Positions 17,042 to 26,356 are shown, counted from the first letter of the stretch. The stretch: 44,211 bases of DNA from an uncultured Caryophanales bacterium (GCA_947571655.1 CANOYR010000002.1:1-44211), one strand, 5' to 3'. Program-made: numbers and translations. Notes: generated by a model from the letters alone, not told the origin.

Positions 17042-17341
17042 ATGGTGTATCTTATTAGTTGGTATTTTGGTATTAATATTTTCTGTTTTCTTTTGTTTTA
17101 TATTGATAAACGAAGGGCTGTTCAACATCAATATCGAATTTCTGAATTTATGCTATTTTTTTGTTCGTTCTTAGGAGGAGCGATTGGTTCGTACCTTTCA
17201 ATGAAACAATTTCATCATAAAACTAAAAAACTAAGATTTCAAATTCTAATTCCATTGTTTCTAATTTTTCATCTTCTCATTTTATTAATTATTTTTTCTA
17301 ATAATCAATACAAATTCCCGTTCCTTTTTTATAAAAATTGA
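17042..17341 (+). CDS. DUF1294 family small membrane protein
   Basis: The 99-residue protein shows the DUF1294 pattern: an N-terminal hydrophobic helix, the YIDKRRA motif, an RISE segment, the GGAIGSYLSMKQFHHKTKK block and a C-terminal hydrophobic helix. The function of the family is unknown; an inner-membrane location follows from the two to three helices. The ATG at 17042 is preferred over the TTG six bases earlier because AGGTGA is then correctly spaced. It ends in TGA, just before the serine acetyltransferase gene, and the two are probably co-transcribed. Confidence 0.82.
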   Translation: MVYLISWYFGINIFCFLLFYIDKRRAVQHQYRISEFMLFFCSFLGGAIGSYLSMKQFHHKTKKLRFQILIPLFLIFHLLILLIIFSNNQYKFPFLFYKN

Positions 17342-17367
17342 TATCTTATAATAAAGGAGGGGATTTT

Positions 17368-17904
17368 TTGTTTTTTAAGAAAATTCGTAAAACAATTTAT
17401 GAGCAAGACCCATCGATTCATAGTTTATTTGAAGCTTATTTTCATCCATGGTTTCGTGCATTTATCAATTATAAGCTCAGTCATTTTTTCTATCTTCATA
17501 AACGATATTCTATCGCACGTTGGATATCTATGAAAGCTAAGAAAAAAACAGGGATGGAAATCCATCCAGGAGCAGTCATTGGAGAAAATGTATTTATTGA
17601 TCATGGGGTTGGGATTGTTATTGGAGAAACCACAGTCATTAAAGACAATGTTACAATATTTCAAAATGTAACACTCGGTGGTAGAGGAAATCATACAGGA
17701 AAAAGACATCCAACAGTGGAAGAAGGCTGTCTCATTGGTGCAGGAGCAAAGATTTTAGGAAATATTACGATTGGAAAAGATAGTAAAGTTGGGGCAAATG
17801 CGGTCGTCCTTCATGATGTTCCATCCAATACTACAGTCGTTGGAATACCAGCAAAAGCTGTGAGAAAAAAAGATCATTACTCAAAAAAGAAAAAATTTAT
17901 CTAA
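17368..17904 (+). CDS. cysE: Serine O-acetyltransferase
   Basis: The enzyme acetylates L-serine with acetyl-CoA to O-acetylserine, the first step of cysteine synthesis. The 178-residue protein has a short helical N-terminal domain (QDPSIHSLFEAYFHPWFRAF) and a left-handed beta-helix of hexapeptide repeats with GMEIHPGAVIGENVFIDHG, the catalytic-type His-Asp arrangement, and the GGRGNHTGKRHPTVEEG loop. It is the short SAT form. The start is a TTG preceded by AAAGGAGGGG with good spacing; an in-frame TTG at 17338 lies ahead of that site and is not used. It follows the DUF1294 gene by 26 bp. Confidence 0.9.
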   Translation: MFFKKIRKTIYEQDPSIHSLFEAYFHPWFRAFINYKLSHFFYLHKRYSIARWISMKAKKKTGMEIHPGAVIGENVFIDHGVGIVIGETTVIKDNVTIFQNVTLGGRGNHTGKRHPTVEEGCLIGAGAKILGNITIGKDSKVGANAVVLHDVPSNTTVVGIPAKAVRKKDHYSKKKKFI

Positions 17905-17972
17905 GAATTTAATGCAGGTAATCTCTTATCTGTATTTTTTATATTTCTAAAATCTAATTTTTTCTTATTTTA

Positions 17973-18809
17973 TCATTTTGTAATTTTTTTCTCCCTATAA
18001 TCATCTAAAAATTTATATTCCATATTCTTATTTTTGTATCCAATTAATGTATCAAGATTCACATTAAATGCACTTTTAAAAATATTATTTTCAATATTGG
18101 CATTATCCTGTTTTAGTTCTTTAATCAGGTTTTTCACAAATAGTCTTTTACTGTTTAAATTTTCATCGTGATTTTTTTCTGTGAACTTACAGGCACAATT
18201 TAAAAACTTTAGTCTATGGAATTTGGAAAATGAAATAATATCTTGTTCTCTTACATAGTATAGTGGTCTGATTAGTTCCATACCTTCAAAATTTGTACTA
18301 TGAAGTTTCGGCATCATCGTCTTATATTCTCCTCCATAAAGAAGGCTCATTAAAATTGTTTCCATCACATCATCATAGTGATGCCCCAAGGCAATCTTAT
18401 TACAACCAAGTTCACACGCTTTATTATAAAGACAACCACGCCTCATTCTTGCACATAAGTAACAAGGAGACATCGTAATATCTTCAACCACATGGAAAAT
18501 ATCTGATTCAAAAATAGTAATTGGAATATTCATAAGTTTTGCATTATCCTCAATCTGTTTTCGATTCTCTTTCGTGTATCCTGGATCCATCACTAGAAAC
18601 ACCAAATCAAAAGGAATCTTTCCGTGAAGTTTTATCTCCTGCATGCATTTCGCCAAAATAAAACTATCTTTCCCACCAGACATACATACTGCAATCTTAT
18701 CATTTTCTTCAATCATTTCAAATTCTTTGGTCCCTTTTACGAATTTAGACCATATAGATTTCCGATACTTTGTAATGATACTATTTTCAATCTCTTGATA
18801 CTTTTCCAT
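17973..18809 (-). CDS. TtcA-like PP-loop tRNA thiolation enzyme
   Basis: The 278-residue ATP-pyrophosphatase has the PP-loop SGGKDS (near residue 44), the internal CYLC motif (near 117) and GHHYDDVMETILM (near 142), which match the TtcA/TtuA group. Family members use an iron-sulphur cluster held by cysteines and activate a tRNA base with ATP before sulphur transfer, in TtcA at C32. The additional CACKF motif near 205 could supply further cluster ligands. The exact tRNA position cannot be read from the sequence. It stands alone on the minus strand. Confidence 0.82.
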   Translation of the reverse strand: MEKYQEIENSIITKYRKSIWSKFVKGTKEFEMIEENDKIAVCMSGGKDSFILAKCMQEIKLHGKIPFDLVFLVMDPGYTKENRKQIEDNAKLMNIPITIFESDIFHVVEDITMSPCYLCARMRRGCLYNKACELGCNKIALGHHYDDVMETILMSLLYGGEYKTMMPKLHSTNFEGMELIRPLYYVREQDIISFSKFHRLKFLNCACKFTEKNHDENLNSKRLFVKNLIKELKQDNANIENNIFKSAFNVNLDTLIGYKNKNMEYKFLDDYREKKITK

Positions 18810-18961
18810 AGGTACTCCTTCATTTCTAATTATTGTATAAGAACTTTTCTAAGAATGCAAGTATACTTTTAACTTTAAAAACAAAATACGAACTCTATCA
18901 ATTTAAATTTGGTAAATTCCGTATTTTTCTCATTTTATTTTTACTATATTAGAATGATCCA

Positions 18962-19315
18962 TTAATCTTCTTTCATCTCATCCTTATAAATCAAGTGATA
19001 AGAATAACCCCTTTTATCTATATTGTTTAAGTTTAGATTTAATTTCTTAGCTACCTTTAGTAAATTGTCATATTCTTCTATCGCATCTCCTCTATATTTT
19101 TTAACTTCAATTTCCACAAAGTATCCCAAATTATCTATACAGTCTAAGGCAATTTCATACTTATCTAAATAAAAATAAGTACTTCTCATTTTATCCACTG
19201 TTGCGATTTTCTCTAAATCTAATACTTTAAATATCTTATCTAAATTTTTCTCATCATCAATTTGATTAAACATGGTATCTTGAATCTTTTTCTCCACAAT
19301 TTGTAGAGAAAACAA
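18962..19315 (-). pseudogene. C-terminal remnant of a CYTH-domain protein
   Basis: The readable 117 codons match the second half of class IV adenylate cyclase/triphosphatase CYTH domains. They show a helix, DKMRSTYFYLDKYEIALD, the LGYFVEIEVKKY strand with its paired Glu residues, and a final helix. The first half, which should contain the E-x-E-x-K metal-binding motif, is missing. The frame opens at a TTG directly after stop codons, and another frame just upstream reads TLRIKDSVIVV, so a frameshift near 19316 is likely. It is probably non-functional. Confidence 0.6.
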
Positions 19316-19478
19316 CTATCACGGAGTCCTTTATCTTAATGTAAAATTAATTTCCATAGCTTGGTTATAACAGATTAACAAAAGAAAGGTGATTTTTATT
19401 GCTTTTTCTAAATATCAATTTAAAAGATATCTAAATTCAATTAGATATCCTTCTATTTTATTATTTAAATTTCTAATT

Positions 19479-20603
19479 CTATCCTTCTAATTTTGTCAGT
19501 GTAATTTCTACTGTTTTTTGTTTTTGATCACGAATATAGGTAATTTCAATGGTATCTCCCACTTCATGTTGATAAAGAAGATATTTTAAGTATGCTGCAT
19601 TGGATACTGAAGTTCCATTGACTGCAGTAATCACATCTCCTTTTTTTAATCCAGCTTGTTCTGCACCACTTCCAGTGGATACTCCAGTTACCACAACACC
19701 CTCTTCAATTTCAGGATCTAGTCGAATACCATATTGATATACACGATAACTGTCTGTAACATTTAACATCGTAATTCCAATAAAAGGTCTTTCAAGTTCT
19801 CTTCCAGCCTCTAAATCATCAATATATTTCATGGCATATTCGATAGGTATCGCAAAACCCATTCCCTCAATTTCATCTTCTACTAATTTTAAAGAGTTTA
19901 TTCCAATTACTTCTCCTTGTGCATTTAATAGTGGACCTCCACTATTTCCAGGATTGATTGCGGCATCTACTTGAAGCACATTCATTACCCAATCACTATT
20001 TGCATTAATACTAACAGTAACCATACGATTTTTTCCTGATAACGTTCCTTTGGTTACACTTCCTCGGTATTCATATCCGATTGGAGTTCCTACTGTAAAA
20101 ACGGTATCTCCAATGTTTGAGTTTTCACTGGTTCCAATTGTAGCGATTTGTGTTATTTTTTCAGAGGAAACTCTAACAACTGCTAAATCTAAGTACTCAT
20201 CGCTTCCTAGTACTTCTCCTTCAATTTGATCATCATTAGATAGGGTAATCAATAGTTTTGTCGCCTTATCTACTACATGATGATTGGTTAAAAGATAGGC
20301 ATATTCTCCTTCTTTTTTATAAATGAAACCACTTCCTGAAGAGGTTAATCTTCCGTTTTGATAATTTTGGATTGTTACAGTTGCATCGTAAATTTTTCCA
20401 ACGGATGTCGCAATTCCTGTTTCATCTAATTTTATATCATTACTACATTTTACAACACCTGTCGTATTCGTTGTCTTCTCAACAATTGTATTACTTTCTG
20501 ATAATTTTTTTTCTAAAAATTGATAAGTGATGTATCCTCCCCCACTTCCTGCAATTCCTACAATTAAAAGCAATCCTATTAATTTTACTAATTTTTCTCT
20601 CAT
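19479..20603 (-). CDS. htrA: HtrA/DegP-like membrane-anchored serine protease
   Basis: The 374-residue protein has an N-terminal membrane anchor (about 7-28) and a trypsin-like domain with the triad HHVVD (His near 107), LDLAVV (Asp near 140) and GNSGGPL (Ser near 220). One C-terminal PDZ domain (about 275-372) contains GSGAEQAGLKKGDVITAVNG. The family degrades misfolded envelope proteins outside the membrane. Its ATG overlaps the TGA of the upstream Abi_2 gene (ATGA), so the two are translated together. That is an unusual partner for htrA. Confidence 0.93.
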   Translation of the reverse strand: MREKLVKLIGLLLIVGIAGSGGGYITYQFLEKKLSESNTIVEKTTNTTGVVKCSNDIKLDETGIATSVGKIYDATVTIQNYQNGRLTSSGSGFIYKKEGEYAYLLTNHHVVDKATKLLITLSNDDQIEGEVLGSDEYLDLAVVRVSSEKITQIATIGTSENSNIGDTVFTVGTPIGYEYRGSVTKGTLSGKNRMVTVSINANSDWVMNVLQVDAAINPGNSGGPLLNAQGEVIGINSLKLVEDEIEGMGFAIPIEYAMKYIDDLEAGRELERPFIGITMLNVTDSYRVYQYGIRLDPEIEEGVVVTGVSTGSGAEQAGLKKGDVITAVNGTSVSNAAYLKYLLYQHEVGDTIEITYIRDQKQKTVEITLTKLEG

Positions 20604-21550
20604 TCTTCCACCTTCCTTGTAATATTCATAAGATCTTGCCAGTTTTCTGGAAATCCCATTCGATTTAATACCTTTATAATTGTAATGGTATTTAAATTAT
20701 ACTCTAAATTTGTAATCACTCGACTAATTTCTTTTGTTAAATTTTTAAATTCTATGGGAGTAATTAGCTGTTTCATCATGATAATTAAAGCAAATAAGTC
20801 ATTTTTTCCATATTGGTATTCTCCATCAATTTTATTTATTTTTAAAAGCTTATGATAAATAGTATCTTCTATTACTCGCTGAGTTTTGTTTTCAAAAACA
20901 ATATCTTCATGAGCACAAAGATTTCGATAATTTGCTAAAATTGGTAAATAATTTATTAGAGATTCTACTGGAACATCGTAGCATTCTGCGATAATTTCTT
21001 GATCCTCTCTTCTTAGTATGGAAAATAGCTCGCTAACGATACCAAAAGATAATACTTTTACTAATACCCATAATGGAATATATCCATAATTATTTACATA
21101 ATGCATTGTCGCCGCATGTTGTGGGGCATTCGATCGTACCTGTCGTTTCATTTTTTTAATTAAATCATTTACCTGTCTTGTTTTTTCTGGATGATTCGTA
21201 AAATTTTTTGGTTTTAAATAATCACTTTCTTTATATCCATATTTTCTAGATAGTTGATAAGAAATGATAGATTTTATGTTGTTTTCAATAATTAACAGGT
21301 GCTTAAAAATAATATTTCGAAATTGACGATCAAAAAGAAATAGACTATAGAGTTCTTCAAAAGTAGTCCCTTCTATAAACCTGCGTTCATTTTTTGATTT
21401 TAAGAATAAATGTCGGTATCCATTTAAAAAGAAGTAGTTTTCCCTTAATAATACCATATGAGCAAAATCTTTGTCTTTGATTATTAATCCCTTATACTCT
21501 AAGATAGAAATCTGTTCATCTAAGTTTTTAAACTCCTTATTCATCGGCAT
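20600..21550 (-). CDS. Abi_2 (AbiD/AbiF-like) HEPN abortive-infection protein
   Basis: The 316-residue protein matches the Abi_2 family: the N-terminal DEQISILEYKGLIIKD and ENYFFLNGYRHLF segments, the FDRQFRNIIFKHLLIIENNIKS helix, YIPLWVLVKVLSFG, and near residue 208 YRNLCAHEDIVF, the R-x4-H motif of HEPN RNases. Family members block phage growth in lactococci, and related ones act with or without an RNA antitoxin. AGGTGATGAG precedes the start. It overlaps htrA by 4 bp. Whether it defends against phage here is inferred from the family. Confidence 0.85.
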   Translation of the reverse strand: MPMNKEFKNLDEQISILEYKGLIIKDKDFAHMVLLRENYFFLNGYRHLFLKSKNERRFIEGTTFEELYSLFLFDRQFRNIIFKHLLIIENNIKSIISYQLSRKYGYKESDYLKPKNFTNHPEKTRQVNDLIKKMKRQVRSNAPQHAATMHYVNNYGYIPLWVLVKVLSFGIVSELFSILRREDQEIIAECYDVPVESLINYLPILANYRNLCAHEDIVFENKTQRVIEDTIYHKLLKINKIDGEYQYGKNDLFALIIMMKQLITPIEFKNLTKEISRVITNLEYNLNTITIIKVLNRMGFPENWQDLMNITRKVEE

Positions 21551-21653
21551 TTCTCATCACCTAGACTACATTATAGCACATTAATTGTGTAATTTATATG
21601 AAAAAATTATGAAAAAATGTGTTAAAATAGAAGAACTAGAGAGGATGAATATT

Positions 21654-22634
21654 ATGGCGAGTAGTTTGACCCATGCCTATTTTATTTTAGATGTTTATGA
21701 TCGTCTTGGAATGAACAGTAGAGAACTTTTAGTGGACCACAAGGAATTATTAAAAACCGCTGCACAAAATATGGATGTTCTTTTTTTCTATCATCTAACC
21801 AGTTTGAAAAAAGGAAAAAAGATAAGAGATTTTGGGGAATTTTTTCATAGACATAAAACTTTTGAATTTTTTGAAACTCTAATTAATTATATTAAATATA
21901 ATGGATTTCAATATGATCCAGAGGTTATGGCTTTTCTTTATGGAATGCTTAGTCATTATATTTTAGATAGTACCATCCATCCCTATGTTATCTACCGAAC
22001 AGGATATTTTGATAAAGAAAATGAAAAAACTTATCAATATAATCAACTTCATGGAGAAATGGAATCTTATTTTGATGATTATTTGGTGATGATTCGAGAG
22101 AATAAAAAACCATGGAAATTTAAATGTCATGATTTTTGCTTTAATGTTGAAAAACTTGGAAATGGACTAAAAGAAGTGATGGATTTTACTTACAAGGAAG
22201 TTTGGGGGATTGAACATTTTCATAAATATTATTTAACCTCTATTCGTGAAATGAGACTGTTTTATCGTATCTTTCGATATGATCCATTTGGCTTCAAACG
22301 GAAATTTTATCAACTGATTGATTCTATTTGTCCCAAGTCTCTTCTTAGAAAAGTTCCTTTATCTTATTATATGAAAATGAAAGAGAATGAATGGTTTTTA
22401 AATCTAGAACATAAAAAATGGTATCATCCAACAGATAAGAGAATTCAGAGTACACAGTCTTTATTAGAACTTTATACTTCTAGTTTAGATACTACAGTTA
22501 AAATGATTCGTCAAATTAATCAATATTTATATTATGATAAAAAAGTTAATCTAAAGAAGATTATTAAAAATAATAGTTACCTTACAGGAAGAGATTGTTC
22601 ACAAAAAAGAGAACTAAAGCATTTTGAGTTTTAG
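21654..22634 (+). CDS. Zinc-dependent phospholipase C-like protein
   Basis: The 326-residue protein resembles the zinc-dependent phospholipase C domain family. THAYFILDVYDRL is at the N terminus and MAFLYGMLSHYILDSTIHPYVIYRTG near 105, followed by HGEMESYFDDY with the His, Glu and Asp residues usually used as zinc ligands. There is no signal peptide, so it is probably cytoplasmic. The substrate is unknown, and true phospholipase activity is uncertain in this branch. The ATG at 21654 follows AGAGAGG with 9-nt spacing. Confidence 0.75.
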   Translation: MASSLTHAYFILDVYDRLGMNSRELLVDHKELLKTAAQNMDVLFFYHLTSLKKGKKIRDFGEFFHRHKTFEFFETLINYIKYNGFQYDPEVMAFLYGMLSHYILDSTIHPYVIYRTGYFDKENEKTYQYNQLHGEMESYFDDYLVMIRENKKPWKFKCHDFCFNVEKLGNGLKEVMDFTYKEVWGIEHFHKYYLTSIREMRLFYRIFRYDPFGFKRKFYQLIDSICPKSLLRKVPLSYYMKMKENEWFLNLEHKKWYHPTDKRIQSTQSLLELYTSSLDTTVKMIRQINQYLYYDKKVNLKKIIKNNSYLTGRDCSQKRELKHFEF

Positions 22635-22645
22635 CTCTCTTTTTA
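22604..22645. terminator. Bidirectional terminator after the PLC-like gene
   Basis: AAAAAGAGAACTAAA and TTTTAGCTCTCTTTTT form an imperfect stem of about 14 bp around a 10-nt loop. The hairpin includes the last codons of the PLC-like gene and abuts the convergent DUF898 gene. Confidence 0.75.
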
Positions 22646-22978
22646 TTATTCATTAAAATACGTATGCTTTGTTTTCCATTTTTTTAAAGCAATTGTTAGC
22701 CAGAAACTATAGATTCCTAAGGTAATGATTGTCAGTAGTAACCATTTTAGCCAGTTTCCAAAAAGCTGAATTGCTTTTCCATCAAAGGAAAGTCTTTTTC
22801 CATTAATGACAGTATGCCTAACTTCCCAATCATAAATCATACAACAAGCCCATGGAAAACAAATTCCTAAAGTACCAATTGTAACTAAGATTCCTACAAT
22901 TCTCCAACCAATCATTTGAAATAGTCCTCCATCAAAGTAGGATTCTAATTCATATTCTTCAATTTTGTCTTTTGCCAT
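22646..22978 (-). CDS. DUF898-like small membrane protein
   Basis: The 110-residue protein shows the YjgN/DUF898 pattern: YFDGGLFQMIGWRI, a TLGICFPWACCMIYDWEVRHT hydrophobic segment, NGKRLSFDGKA, and a second hydrophobic segment ending in LGIYSFWL. Two repeated halves each have a Gly-Ile-x-x-x-Trp turn. Function is unknown and it is predicted in the membrane. GGAGAAAGT precedes the ATG. Confidence 0.78.
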   Translation of the reverse strand: MAKDKIEEYELESYFDGGLFQMIGWRIVGILVTIGTLGICFPWACCMIYDWEVRHTVINGKRLSFDGKAIQLFGNWLKWLLLTIITLGIYSFWLTIALKKWKTKHTYFNE

Positions 22979-23190
22979 TTTACTTTCTCCTTTTCATTTA
23001 TTTTCTTACACTGTTTTCTTTTGATATTGATTTATCTCACTTTTATAAGTTTCAATAAATTTTAAAAATATATCTTTCTATTCATTACTTTATCTCATTC
23101 ATTTAAAATTGTCAAAATATAGTTTTTCTTTCTTTTTATTTTTTTGTATGTTTTTTCCTATATTATCCAATACTACAAATAGGTGATAGC

Positions 23191-24288
23191 ATGTTTTATA
23201 AGTATATGGTAGTAGAAAACCAGGGGAAGAAAACTCTTTATTTGTATTTAAATAATACAGAGGAGTTCTCAAAAGAATTTATAAATCATGATCAAAAAGT
23301 ACTTCCTCTATATCGAAGAATTTATCATTATATTCATAATGAACGTATTCCGTTTCAAGGAGATCAGATTTGTATTGTCATGAATGGAGTTATTTTAGAT
23401 ACTTTTTATTTGAGTGATTATGATAGTAATTCTGATGAATTAGTAGAGCTCTTAGAAGCAGATTATGGGGTTAGTCAAAAATTAATTGACTTGAATCATA
23501 GTACAGGAATTATCGAAAAACTAAAAGTTGATGAATACATTTTTGGTGTTATCAGTAATGAGATACCTGAGATTTTTAGTGAGGAAGCCTTAAAAGCTCA
23601 AGCCGTGGTTGCCAGAACTTATGCTGTGAAAAGGATGAGTAAAAATTTGCCAATCCGTGATTATTCCAATAACTATATTTACCGAGATAAAGATTATTTG
23701 AAAGAAATTTGGGGAAGTCAATATGATTCTTATACGAAAAAAATTAAAGATGCCATTCGGGATACAAAGAATGAGGTAATTAAGTTTGATGGAGAATATA
23801 TTGATGCGTATTATCATCTTTCTAGTAATGGACAAACGGAAGATTCTGCCAACGTTTTGAAATTTGCTTATCCTTATTTAAAAAGTGTTTCTAGTGCTTT
23901 TGATATTGATTCTAGTAATGTTGGTTATCGAATCGTACCTAATGATTATTTGAGTAGATTATTAAATGTTCCTATCCATGAGGGAACGAAAGTGGAATTA
24001 TTAATGAAAACGATTGGTCATCGTGTTAAGTATATTCGTTTTGGGGATAAAGTCTTTGATGGATTACTTTTGGCTAGAAGACTTGGCCTTGACTCCAATG
24101 ATTTTAGTGTCAGTATTGGAAAGACTGCTACTACTTTTACAACCAGAGGTCATGGTCATGGTCTTGGACTTAGTAAATATGGGGCAGAAGGAATGGCGAA
24201 AGCAGGATACAATTATCATCAAATTTTAAATCATTATTACCCAAATACTTATATAGAAAAAGAAGAGAGCTATCGGAAAAATTCTTAG
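23191..24288 (+). CDS. SpoIID/LytB domain protein
   Basis: The 365-residue protein carries a SpoIID domain from about residue 110. IFGVISNEIPEIFSEEALKAQAVVARTYA contains the expected catalytic Glu, YHLSSNGQTEDSANV is in the centre, and GHGHGLGLSKYGAEGMAKAGYNY is at the C terminus. SpoIID is a lytic transglycosylase of the engulfment machinery. Related LytB proteins stimulate amidases. Unlike classical SpoIID there is no N-terminal membrane anchor, and the first 100 residues are a separate unrecognised domain. It could therefore be a diverged SpoIID or a paralogue. AGGTGATAGC precedes the ATG. Confidence 0.85.
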   Translation: MFYKYMVVENQGKKTLYLYLNNTEEFSKEFINHDQKVLPLYRRIYHYIHNERIPFQGDQICIVMNGVILDTFYLSDYDSNSDELVELLEADYGVSQKLIDLNHSTGIIEKLKVDEYIFGVISNEIPEIFSEEALKAQAVVARTYAVKRMSKNLPIRDYSNNYIYRDKDYLKEIWGSQYDSYTKKIKDAIRDTKNEVIKFDGEYIDAYYHLSSNGQTEDSANVLKFAYPYLKSVSSAFDIDSSNVGYRIVPNDYLSRLLNVPIHEGTKVELLMKTIGHRVKYIRFGDKVFDGLLLARRLGLDSNDFSVSIGKTATTFTTRGHGHGLGLSKYGAEGMAKAGYNYHQILNHYYPNTYIEKEESYRKNS

Positions 24289-24302
24289 CTTTCTTCTTTT
24301 TT
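24262..24302. terminator. Bidirectional terminator between spoIID-like and htpG
   Basis: AAAAAGAAGAGAGCTA and TAGCTTTCTTCTTTTT form a stem of about 16 bp with one internal mismatch. It lies at the junction of the two convergent genes. Confidence 0.75.
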
Positions 24303-26205
24303 ATTCTGATAAAATTTCACAAATTAAATTGCTAATTTCTGTTGGATTTTCAATGGTGAATCCTTCAATTAATCTAGCTTGTGCATATAGTACTTTAGTA
24401 TAGTTTTCAAAGGCTTTGTTATCCTTTTTGTAAAGTTTTTTTAGCTTATCTGCAATTTTGTGATGTACGTTAATTTCCATTGCTGTTTTCGCTTTTACTT
24501 TTTCATCTGTTGGCATTGCATTAATTACTTTTTCCATTTCTAGAGAAATGTTTCCTGATGCGGTTAGACAAACGGGATGATTTTTTAATCGATTCGTGAA
24601 GCGAACTGCTTCTACTTCATTTTCTAAAATCTTTTGCATCGATTCAAACATTTTTTTACTAGAATCGTTTTCTTTCTTTAACTCCTCTTTTTCCGAATCA
24701 GAATCTAAGTCAAGATTCCCTGTAGAAACATTGATGAAGCTCTTACCATCATAATTCATTAATGCTTGAATTACAAATTCATCCACATAATCTGTAAGAT
24801 ATAAAATTTCAAAACCTTTTTCTTTTACTTGTTCTACTTGTGGTAACAAATCAATTTTAGCGATGCTTTCTCCACAAGCATAATAAATTTTTTCTTGATT
24901 TTCTTTCATTCTTGAAATGTATTCTTTTAATGTTGTTAATTTATTTTCAGTGGAAGAATGGAAGAGAATTAAGTCTTGTAGTTTTTCCTTATCCATTCCG
25001 AAGTTATTATAAATTCCAAATTTTAATTGCATTCCAAACGCAGCAAAGAATTTTTCATACTTTTCGCGATTTTCTTCAAGCATAGATTCTAATTCGCTTT
25101 TTATCTTTTTTTCAATGTTTTTAGCAATTAGTTGAAGGCGTCTATCTTGTTGGAGCATTTCACGAGAAATGTTTAAGGATACATCATTACTATCTACCAA
25201 TCCTTTGACAAAACTGAAATAATCTGGCAAAAGTTCGCTGCATTTTTCCATAATCATAACACCACTAGTATATAGATTTAGTCCTTTTTCATACTCCTTT
25301 GAATAATAATCATAAGAAGCATGAGAAGGAATATAAAGAAGTGCATGGTAGCTAATTTGTCCTTCTACTGAAGTATGAATTACTTGAAGAGGATCTTCGT
25401 AATCCATATACTTTTCATGGTAAAATTGATGATATTCTTCCTCTTTGATTTCATTTTTATTCTTTTTCCATAGTGGAATCATACTGTTAATGGTTTCTGT
25501 TTCAATATGACTTTCGTATTCGTCTTTACTTCCCTCTTTTAAATGACGATGTTCTACTTGCATCTGAATTGGGTAACGAATATAGTCAGAATATTTACGA
25601 ATCATCGATTGAATTCTATAGTTTTCTAAAAATTCGCTATAATTTTCCTCTTCACTATCTTCTTTGATTTGTAAAATAATCTTCGTTCCTACTGTCTTTT
25701 TATCACATTCCTCAATGCTGTATCCATCTGCTCCTGTTGAAGTCCAACGGTGTGCGTTTTCTTCATCTATGGATTTGCTTTCTACTATTACTTTATCACT
25801 TACCATAAATGCAGAATAAAATCCAACTCCAAACTGACCGATAATATCTACTTCTTCTGATTGCTTCTTTCCCTTTTCCTTTTTGTTTTCTTGTTCTTTA
25901 AAAGCAAGGGAGCCACTTTCGGCAATGGTACCTAAATTGATTTCTAATTCAGATTCGGTCATTCCACAACCATTGTCTTCAATCATTAAAAGTCTTTTTT
26001 CTTTGTCTAATTCTATAGTAATTTTAAAGTCATCTCGTTCCACTTTTATTTTCTTATCGGTTAAGGAACGATAGTATAACTTATCAATGGCATCACTTGC
26101 ATTTGAAATTAGTTCTCTTAGAAATATTTCTTTATTTGAATAAATAGAGTGAATCATCATGTCTAATAATTTTTTCGATTCGGCTTTAAATTGTTTTTTC
26201 TTCAT
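24301..26205 (-). CDS. htpG: Chaperone HtpG (Hsp90)
   Basis: The 634-residue length is normal for HtpG. The N-terminal GHKL ATPase has IFLRELISNASDAIDKLYY (Glu and Asn of Bergerat box I, near 25-45), IEDNGCGMTESE (box II) and GQFGVGFYSAFMVS (box III). The middle domain has the NISREMLQQDR catalytic-loop Arg near 355, and a C-terminal dimerisation domain follows. It is a cytosolic ATP-dependent chaperone. The gene has its own sigma-A promoter overlapped by a CIRCE-like operator, which implies HrcA control. GAAGGAATAAG precedes the ATG. Confidence 0.96.
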   Translation of the reverse strand: MKKKQFKAESKKLLDMMIHSIYSNKEIFLRELISNASDAIDKLYYRSLTDKKIKVERDDFKITIELDKEKRLLMIEDNGCGMTESELEINLGTIAESGSLAFKEQENKKEKGKKQSEEVDIIGQFGVGFYSAFMVSDKVIVESKSIDEENAHRWTSTGADGYSIEECDKKTVGTKIILQIKEDSEEENYSEFLENYRIQSMIRKYSDYIRYPIQMQVEHRHLKEGSKDEYESHIETETINSMIPLWKKNKNEIKEEEYHQFYHEKYMDYEDPLQVIHTSVEGQISYHALLYIPSHASYDYYSKEYEKGLNLYTSGVMIMEKCSELLPDYFSFVKGLVDSNDVSLNISREMLQQDRRLQLIAKNIEKKIKSELESMLEENREKYEKFFAAFGMQLKFGIYNNFGMDKEKLQDLILFHSSTENKLTTLKEYISRMKENQEKIYYACGESIAKIDLLPQVEQVKEKGFEILYLTDYVDEFVIQALMNYDGKSFINVSTGNLDLDSDSEKEELKKENDSSKKMFESMQKILENEVEAVRFTNRLKNHPVCLTASGNISLEMEKVINAMPTDEKVKAKTAMEINVHHKIADKLKKLYKKDNKAFENYTKVLYAQARLIEGFTIENPTEISNLICEILSE

Positions 26206-26270
26206 CTTATTCCTTCTTTCTTTTTAAAGTAGAGTTAAAAATCTTCTACTCTTTTTTGTTTGTAATGATT

Positions 26271-26312
26271 ATCTTACTACTCGTTTTAGCATTTGTCAAT
26301 AATGAGTGCCAA
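26271..26312 (-). promoter_or_regulatory. htpG promoter with overlapping CIRCE-like operator
   Basis: On the minus strand TTGGCACTC-N9-AAATGCTAA (26286-26312) matches the HrcA operator TTAGCACTC-N9-GAGTGCTAA with three changes. TTGACA (26294-26299), 17 nt and TAAGAT (26271-26276) make the promoter, with the -35 box inside the operator. The layout is the same as at hsp20. Confidence 0.78.
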
Positions 26313-26356
26313 TTTTTCTATAAAAAGAAAAGATTCCTTATAGAACCTGATCTTTT

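Noticed and set aside
17036..17341. Recoding of TGA as Trp, as in mycoplasmas
   Set aside because: TGA ends the DUF1294 gene in a sensible place, Trp is written TGG throughout, and the tRNA-Trp genes have anticodon CCA.
17338..17367. Earlier TTG start for cysE
   Set aside because: It precedes the AAAGGAGGGG site and overlaps the DUF1294 stop. The TTG at 17368 has correct spacing and gives the normal N terminus.
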